A stretch of 10,234 nucleotides of DNA from DATKCN01 sp035513175. GTDB taxonomy: Bacteria > Chloroflexota > Chloroflexia > Thermomicrobiales > CFX8. Position 1 is the stretch's first letter. Each line of letters opens with the position of its first letter. Shown here in pieces: positions 5,760 to 10,234 of the stretch. The stretch spans positions 1 through 10,234 of the forward strand of contig DATKCN010000293.1 in NCBI GenBank assembly GCA_035513175.1, given 5' to 3'. The notes beneath the pieces are model-generated. The model made no database searches. It had not been told where the DNA came from and saw nothing but the letters and a program-made list of their open reading frames with translations. Position numbers and translations under genes: made by a program.

Positions 5760-5906
5760 CATGGACGCGTCTCCACGCACGTGGGCCGGTCGCGCCCCGG
5801 CCCAGCTCGGTTCGGCAGCCGGCGCGACATCAGCCAGGTGGCATCAGCAGCAACCGCCAACGCAAGCCGCGCCGGCCCCCCGCCGGTGTGTCGTAAAGGA
5901 GTCCGT

Positions 5907-7730
5907 GTGGCATCGAGCGCCACCAGCAACGATCAAGGCAACCGTCGCGAGTTCACCGTCGAGGGCGAGTTCGTCTCCGACCGCCGCTCCGCCGTGCGCT
6001 GGATCGTCTCGCATGTGCTGCGCAACAAGCTCTATCTGGCCGGCTTCATTGGCTTCACCCTGCTGACCAGCGTGCTCACATCCGCCACGCCCGTCCTCAC
6101 CGGCCAGGCCTTCGATCAGGTGCTGGACAACGACGGCAGTCGCCTCGGGGCGATCGCGCTGGCCATCCTCGCCATCGTCCTGCTGCGCGGTGTCACCGAT
6201 CTGGCGGGCCAGCTTTCCATCGAGGTCCTCTCCAGGCGTCTGGCCCGTGATGCCCGCGAGGAGCTGTACGTCTCCCTGCTCGGCAAGAGCCAGACCTTCC
6301 ACAACCGCCAGCGCGTCGGCGACATCATGGCCCGCGCCAACAACGACATGTCCCAGCTCTCCATGATGATGACTCCCGGCGTCGCGCTCATCCTCGATTC
6401 AATGCTGACCATCGTCATCCCGGTCGTCTTCATCGCCGTCATCTCACCGCAACTGCTGCTCGCGCCCCTGATCTTCCTGGTCGGCTTCGCCTGGGCGCTG
6501 CGCCGCTACATCCGGCGCCTGGAGCCCGTCTCCGCCGCCATGCGCGCCGACTTCGGCGCCCTCAACGCCGGGCTGGCCGAGACCGTCACCGGCATCGAGG
6601 TCGTCAAGTCGACTGTCCAGGAGAATCAGGAGGAGCGCAAGTTCGCCCGCCTCTCCGGCAATTTCCGTAATGCGTTCGTCCGGCAGGGCGAAGTGCAGTC
6701 GCTCTATCTCCCGCCGCTCGTGCTGGCCATTGCCATGACCGTCGCCTTCCTGCACGGCGTCCTGCTGGTCGATTCCGGCGCGCTCTCAGTCGGCGATCTG
6801 GTCGCCTTCATGGGCCTCATGGGCCTGCTCGGCTTCGCCTCCCACATCTCCGTCTTCACCTTCGCCCTGGTCCAGCTTGGCGTGGCGGGCGCCCGCCGCA
6901 TCCTGGAGATCATGAACGAAGAGACCGAGCTGGACGAAAACGACGGCGGCCACGTCGCCCCCATTCGCGGCCAGATCGTCTTCGAAAACGTCTCCTTTTC
7001 CTACGGTAACACCCCCATCCTGCGCGACGTCTCCTTCCGCGTCGAGCCGGGTCAGACCGTCGCCATCGTCGGCCAGACCGGCGCCGGCAAGAGCACCCTC
7101 ACCAAGCTCGTCAACCGCATCTACGATGTCGACTCCGGCCGCATTGCCATCGACGGCGTCGACACCCGCGACTGGCAGTTGGACGCCCTGCGCTCCCAGG
7201 TCTCGTCGATCGAGCAGGATGTCTTCCTCTTCTCCAAGACCGTCGCCGAGAACATCGGCTTCTCGCTCGCCGGCCGCGCCACGCCCGAGCAGATCGAGCA
7301 GGCAGCCCGTGACGCCCAGGCCCACGACTTCATCATGTCCTTCAAGGACGGCTACGAGACGGTCGTCGGCGAGCGGGGCGCTGCCCTCTCCGGCGGCCAG
7401 CGCCAGCGCCTCGCCATCGCCCGCGCCCTGCTGACCGACCCCCGCATCCTGATCCTCGACGACTCCACCAGCGCCATCGATTCCGCCACCGAGGACGAGA
7501 TCCAGCGCGCCATCCGTCGCCTGCAGGAAGGCCGCACGACCCTGCTGATCACCCATCGCCTCTCTCAGATCCGCTGGGCCGACACCATCCTCGTCCTGCA
7601 TCAGGGCCGCCTCCTCGACCAGGGCGTCCACGCCGAACTCCTCTCCCGCTGCGACCTCTACCGCCGCATCTTCGCCCACACCGACCTCGCCCCCACCCTG
7701 GAGCCCGCCGTGGCCCACGCCGATGACTAA
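5907..7730 (+). CDS. ABC exporter half-transporter, degenerate-site subunit
   Basis: This 607-residue type IV (ABCB/MsbA-like) exporter half has a transmembrane domain with about six helices (about residues 42-320) followed by a nucleotide-binding domain. The latter shows Walker A GQTGAGKST (389-397), signature LSGGQ (494-498), Walker B ILILDD (D518) and the H-loop histidine H550. The catalytic Glu after Walker B is Asp (D519), as in the TM287/BmrC-type partner of heterodimeric exporters. Its intact LSGGQ would complete the consensus ATP site of the second subunit. Start GTG 5907 has AAAGGAG 5 nt upstream; the open frame extends further left, but without a ribosome site or membrane-protein composition. 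Likely role: inner-membrane export of drugs, lipids or peptides together with the half at 8082-9917. Confidence 0.9.
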   Translation: MASSATSNDQGNRREFTVEGEFVSDRRSAVRWIVSHVLRNKLYLAGFIGFTLLTSVLTSATPVLTGQAFDQVLDNDGSRLGAIALAILAIVLLRGVTDLAGQLSIEVLSRRLARDAREELYVSLLGKSQTFHNRQRVGDIMARANNDMSQLSMMMTPGVALILDSMLTIVIPVVFIAVISPQLLLAPLIFLVGFAWALRRYIRRLEPVSAAMRADFGALNAGLAETVTGIEVVKSTVQENQEERKFARLSGNFRNAFVRQGEVQSLYLPPLVLAIAMTVAFLHGVLLVDSGALSVGDLVAFMGLMGLLGFASHISVFTFALVQLGVAGARRILEIMNEETELDENDGGHVAPIRGQIVFENVSFSYGNTPILRDVSFRVEPGQTVAIVGQTGAGKSTLTKLVNRIYDVDSGRIAIDGVDTRDWQLDALRSQVSSIEQDVFLFSKTVAENIGFSLAGRATPEQIEQAARDAQAHDFIMSFKDGYETVVGERGAALSGGQRQRLAIARALLTDPRILILDDSTSAIDSATEDEIQRAIRRLQEGRTTLLITHRLSQIRWADTILVLHQGRLLDQGVHAELLSRCDLYRRIFAHTDLAPTLEPAVAHADD

Positions 7731-7866
7731 CCGCGCCGCGCCGCTGGCTCGGGGATGGATGCGATCCCACGTTCGTCATTCGCATTGCCCGGATACGCTG
7801 TCGCAGGATCGTGTCGGGAGGACAGGGTGTTCCGTGATTCGGAACAAGGGACGTGAGGCGTCGATC

Positions 7867-7998
7867 CGCGTAGGGGAGGCCCAGGGTGGCCTCCCGGGTC
7901 GGATACGCGGGCGGCAAGCCACCGCAACCACGTTGGATACCCGTCGCGGGCCACGTGGCGGCCAACCGGGGGAGGCCACGCTGGGCCTCTCCTACGCG
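7867..7998. repeat. Pair of inverted hairpin-bearing repeats
   Basis: The 36-nt arm at 7867-7902 (CGCGTAGGGGAGGCCCAGGG...) reappears in reverse complement at 7962-7998, with 27 of the first 29 positions identical and a 59-nt spacer. Each arm is itself a hairpin: GGGAGGCC/GGCCTCCC with a 6-nt loop in the left arm, one mismatch in the right. This looks like a dispersed intergenic repeat in two opposed copies, or a MITE-like unit. No transposase is present. Confidence 0.7.
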
Positions 7999-8014
7999 TT
8001 ACACGTTACGCGTT
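7994..8014. repeat. Heptamer tandem repeat, 3 units
   Basis: ACGCGTT, ACACGTT, ACGCGTT stand head to tail and overlap the edge of the inverted repeat arm; a fourth partial unit (ACGAC) follows. They could be a protein-binding array or part of the dispersed repeat. Confidence 0.6.
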
Positions 8015-8081
8015 ACGACCCACCCAGCGGGCCACGCTGCCACCATCGTTCGTCTAACATCTATTGCGAGGACTAACACCC

Positions 8082-9917
8082 ATGGGCTTCATCATGGACG
8101 GCCTCGACGCCGAGGACTACGACCGCAACTACGGGGACCGCGCGCTGCTGCGCCGCATCGTGCGCTACTTCCGCCCCAAGCTGCCCGTCATGACCTTCGT
8201 CGCCGCCATGGTCGTCGTCGCCTCCGTCTCCGACGCCGGGCTGAACGTCCTGCTCGCCGAGGGCATCAACCAGCTCGAATCGAGCCTCGAAACCCGCCCC
8301 ATAGTGCTGATCGTCGGCGCCATCCTGTTGGCCGGTGGCCTCTCCTGGACCACGAACTTCCTGCGCCAGCGTTACACCGCCCGCGCCGTCGGCGATGTCG
8401 TGCTCACCCTGCGTCGTGACGCCTTCCGGGCCATCGTCGCCCGCGACATGTCGTTCTATGACGAGTATCCCTCCGGCAAGATCGTCTCCCGCGTGACCTC
8501 CGACACCGAGGAGTTCGCCTCGGTCGTGACGCTGACCCTCTCGCTGCTGTCGCAGCTCATGCTCTTCCTGCTCGTGACCGGCATCCTGGTCTACGTCAAC
8601 GTCCGCCTGTCCCTCTTCGTGCTCGCCATGGCCCCCTTTATCATCGTCATCGCGCTCGCCTTCCGCCGCTATGCCCGCCTCTCCACCCAGCGCGCCCAGC
8701 GCTCGCGCGCCATCGTCAATGCCAACGTTCAGGAAGCCGTCTCCGGCATCTCCGTCGCCAAGGCCTTCAGGCAGGAAGCCAGTATCTACGATGAGTTCAA
8801 GCGCGTGAACCACCAGGCCTATGTCGCCACCCTGCGCTCCGGCTTCATCTATAGTGGCATCTTCCCCATCCTCGTCACCGTCGCAGCCACGGGCACCGCC
8901 GTCGTCGTCTACTTCGGCGGGCGCGGCGTCATCGGCGGCGACGTCTCAGCCGGGCACTGGTTCCTGTTCGTGCAGTCCATCAACCTGTTCTGGTTCCCGC
9001 TCACCAGTATCGCCTCGTTCTGGAGCCAGTTCCAGCTCGGTCTGGCCGCCGCCGAGCGCGTCTTCGCCCTCATCGACGCCGAGCCGCGCGTCGTCCAGAC
9101 CAGCGACGACCCCGCTCCCCGCCTCACCGGCCGCATCGAGCTTCGCGACCTCGACTTCTCCTACTCCCCCCGCCAGCGGGTGCTGAACGACTTCAACCTT
9201 GCTATCGAAGCAGGCGAAACTATCGCCTTCGTCGGCCACACCGGCGCTGGCAAGTCGACCATAGGCCGCCTCGTTGCCCGCTTCTACGAGTTCCAGGACG
9301 GCGAGCTGCTGGTCGACGGCTACGACATCCGCTCCTTCGAGTTGGCCTCGTACCGCCGCCAGCTTGGCGTCGTGCCGCAGTCCCCATTCCTCTTCACAGG
9401 TACGATCGCCGACAACATCCGCTACGCGAAGCCGGACGCCAGCGACGTTGAGGTCGAGGAAGCCGCGCGACACGTCGGCGCCGGTGACTGGCTGGATGGG
9501 CTGCCGGAAGGGCTGGACACCGAGGTCGGCGAAGCGGGACGCGGGCTCTCGATGGGACAGCGCCAGCTCGTGGCCCTGGCGCGCGTGCTGCTCCAGGATC
9601 CCGCTATCGTCATCATGGACGAGGCTACCGCCAGCGTCGACCCGCTCACCGAGGCGCAGATTCAGGAGGGGCTGGACACCATTCTGGCGGGCCGCACCGC
9701 CATCGTCATCGCCCACCGCCTCTCAACGATCCGCGCCGTCGACCGCATCATCGTTCTGCGCGAAGGCCGCATCGTCGAAGAAGGCAGCCACGACGCGCTC
9801 ATGCTGCGCGGCGGCCACTACGCCGACCTCTACAACACCTACTTCCGCCACCAGTCCCCCGACTATCGCCCCGGCGAAGGCTTCGTCCCCGTCCGCCTCA
9901 ACGAACCAGCGGCGTGA
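8082..9917 (+). CDS. ABC exporter half-transporter, catalytic-site subunit
   Basis: This 611-residue ABCB-type exporter half has a short acidic N-terminus, about six transmembrane helices (about 30-310) and a nucleotide-binding domain. Walker A is GHTGAGKST (385-393), Walker B is VIMDE with the catalytic E514, and the H-loop is H545. The signature is LSMGQ (489-493) rather than LSGGQ. In heterodimeric exporters the non-canonical signature pairs with the partner's Walker B lacking Glu, as at 5907-7730, so each half supplies the complement of one degenerate and one consensus site. Start ATG 8082 has GAGGA 9 nt upstream; the in-frame extension to 8064 would include this ribosome site. It should form the inner-membrane exporter with the upstream half, and the substrate is unknown. 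Confidence 0.9.
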   Translation: MGFIMDGLDAEDYDRNYGDRALLRRIVRYFRPKLPVMTFVAAMVVVASVSDAGLNVLLAEGINQLESSLETRPIVLIVGAILLAGGLSWTTNFLRQRYTARAVGDVVLTLRRDAFRAIVARDMSFYDEYPSGKIVSRVTSDTEEFASVVTLTLSLLSQLMLFLLVTGILVYVNVRLSLFVLAMAPFIIVIALAFRRYARLSTQRAQRSRAIVNANVQEAVSGISVAKAFRQEASIYDEFKRVNHQAYVATLRSGFIYSGIFPILVTVAATGTAVVVYFGGRGVIGGDVSAGHWFLFVQSINLFWFPLTSIASFWSQFQLGLAAAERVFALIDAEPRVVQTSDDPAPRLTGRIELRDLDFSYSPRQRVLNDFNLAIEAGETIAFVGHTGAGKSTIGRLVARFYEFQDGELLVDGYDIRSFELASYRRQLGVVPQSPFLFTGTIADNIRYAKPDASDVEVEEAARHVGAGDWLDGLPEGLDTEVGEAGRGLSMGQRQLVALARVLLQDPAIVIMDEATASVDPLTEAQIQEGLDTILAGRTAIVIAHRLSTIRAVDRIIVLREGRIVEEGSHDALMLRGGHYADLYNTYFRHQSPDYRPGEGFVPVRLNEPAA

Positions 9918-10115
9918 CGACGCGGCGTACTTTCGTCCGCCACTGAGATCGGCATCAAGGGCGTTAGTTTTGTCATCCTGACGCAGGAAGGATCCGTGCC
10001 CCACTTCGGAAGCCGGCGCCTTCGTGCGGTGGCGGACTCCGTCCGCGTCACCAGTATGCGCCCATGCGCGTCAAGCCAAGACGGTTGCGCCTCGGATAGG
10101 CAGCGCACACGCCGA
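9918..10115. other. Intergenic region after the ABC operon
   Basis: I see no credible gene on either strand. It carries the half repeat at 9970-9998 and a hairpin GGTGGCGGAC-TCC-GTCCGC..CACC (10028-10052, two-base bulge). The hairpin lacks a T-tract, so terminator function is only possible. Confidence 0.5.
9970..9998. repeat. Half copy of the TTGTCATTCTGA-type repeat
   Basis: TTGTCATCCTGACG.AGGAAGGATCCGT matches the left arm of the complete repeat at 10116-10146 with two substitutions and a small indel. The matching right arm was not found nearby, so this is a solo or decayed copy. Confidence 0.65.
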
Positions 10116-10233
10116 TCTTGTCATTCTGACGATAGGAAGAATCCGTTCCTTCTCCGTGGTTACACAGGCCACAGTCAGCCACGGATTCTTCACGGAGCCA
10201 GCCCTGAGGCACGAAGGGTTCAGAATGACAAGA
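10116..10233. repeat. Dispersed inverted repeat (TTGTCATTCTGA ... TCAGAATGACAA)
   Basis: The outer arms TCTTGTCATTCTGA (10116-10129) and TCAGAATGACAAGA (10220-10233) are perfect 14-bp complements. The inner arms GAAGAATCCGT (10136-10146) and ACGGATTCTTC (10181-10191) are perfect 11-bp complements. This is a known style of dispersed intergenic repeat in several phyla, with arms resembling TGTCATTCTGAGCG..GAAGAATC. It may continue past the window. Confidence 0.75.
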
Positions 10234-10234
10234 A

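Larger units (their letters stand above)
7731..8081. other. 351-bp intergenic region between the ABC genes
   Basis: I see no gene here. It holds a small hairpin TGTTCCG-TGATT-CGGAACA (7828-7846), the inverted repeat pair at 7867-7998, a perfect 10-bp palindrome GCCACGTGGC (7950-7959) and the heptamer run at 7994-8014. A TAACAT (8055-8060) could be a -10 box for the second ABC gene, but no -35 fits. The GAGGA at 8068-8072 is the ribosome binding site for the ATG at 8082. Confidence 0.6.

Noticed and set aside
5460..5906. N-terminal extension of the first ABC gene
   Set aside because: It overlaps the phosphotransferase gene, is Arg/Pro-rich, and AAAGGAG points to GTG 5907.
6786..7718. 310-codon minus-strand frame opposite the first ABC gene
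   Set aside because: Antisense shadow caused by strong GC bias at third codon positions; Gly/Ala/Asp-rich with no motif. The similar frame at 8946-9716 was rejected for the same reason.

Overview
This is a high-GC bacterial window with GC-biased codon choice, an F420-type luciferase-fold oxidoreductase, PIN toxin-antitoxin pairs and large dispersed intergenic repeats. That mix best fits a Chloroflexota-like organism (Thermomicrobia/Sphaerobacter-type) or another high-GC F420 user. This is inference from style; no rRNA or marker gene is present.

Left third (1-2110, all genes leftward): a compact accessory island. In transcription order it holds a ribbon-helix-helix (RHH) antitoxin and its abutting PIN-domain toxin, then a second, toxin-less RHH paralogue. 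Next comes a protein that joins a PD-(D/E)XK nuclease-like domain to a HEPN-like domain. Last is an unrecognised gene that overlaps it by 8 bp and runs off the left edge. The two RHH genes carry near-identical operators (TGACGG..CCGTCA) placed exactly 20 nt upstream of each start codon, so cross-regulation is likely. This island is the best candidate for an undescribed, possibly defence-related, system.

Middle (2114-4220): an F420-dependent luciferase-like oxidoreductase on the minus strand is divergent from a second toxin-antitoxin pair, an HTH antitoxin with a PIN toxin. Two promoters with 17-nt spacers stand back to back between them. The toxin-antitoxin promoter predicts a leaderless mRNA.

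Right (4276-9917, all rightward): a 473-residue APH/choline-kinase-type phosphotransferase with a Nudix-like N-terminal extension, then two ABC exporter half-transporters. The first half has Asp in place of the catalytic Glu. The second has a degenerate LSMGQ signature. Together they read as a heterodimeric exporter with one degenerate and one consensus ATP site. The phosphotransferase could act on the same small molecule, but that is only contextual inference.

The intergenic DNA is repeat-rich: a 28-bp perfect palindrome inside the 3' end of the phosphotransferase gene, a pair of inverted hairpin repeats plus heptamers between the ABC genes, and a TTGTCATTCTGA-type inverted repeat with a half copy at the right end. 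No tRNA, rRNA, CRISPR array or transposase was found.
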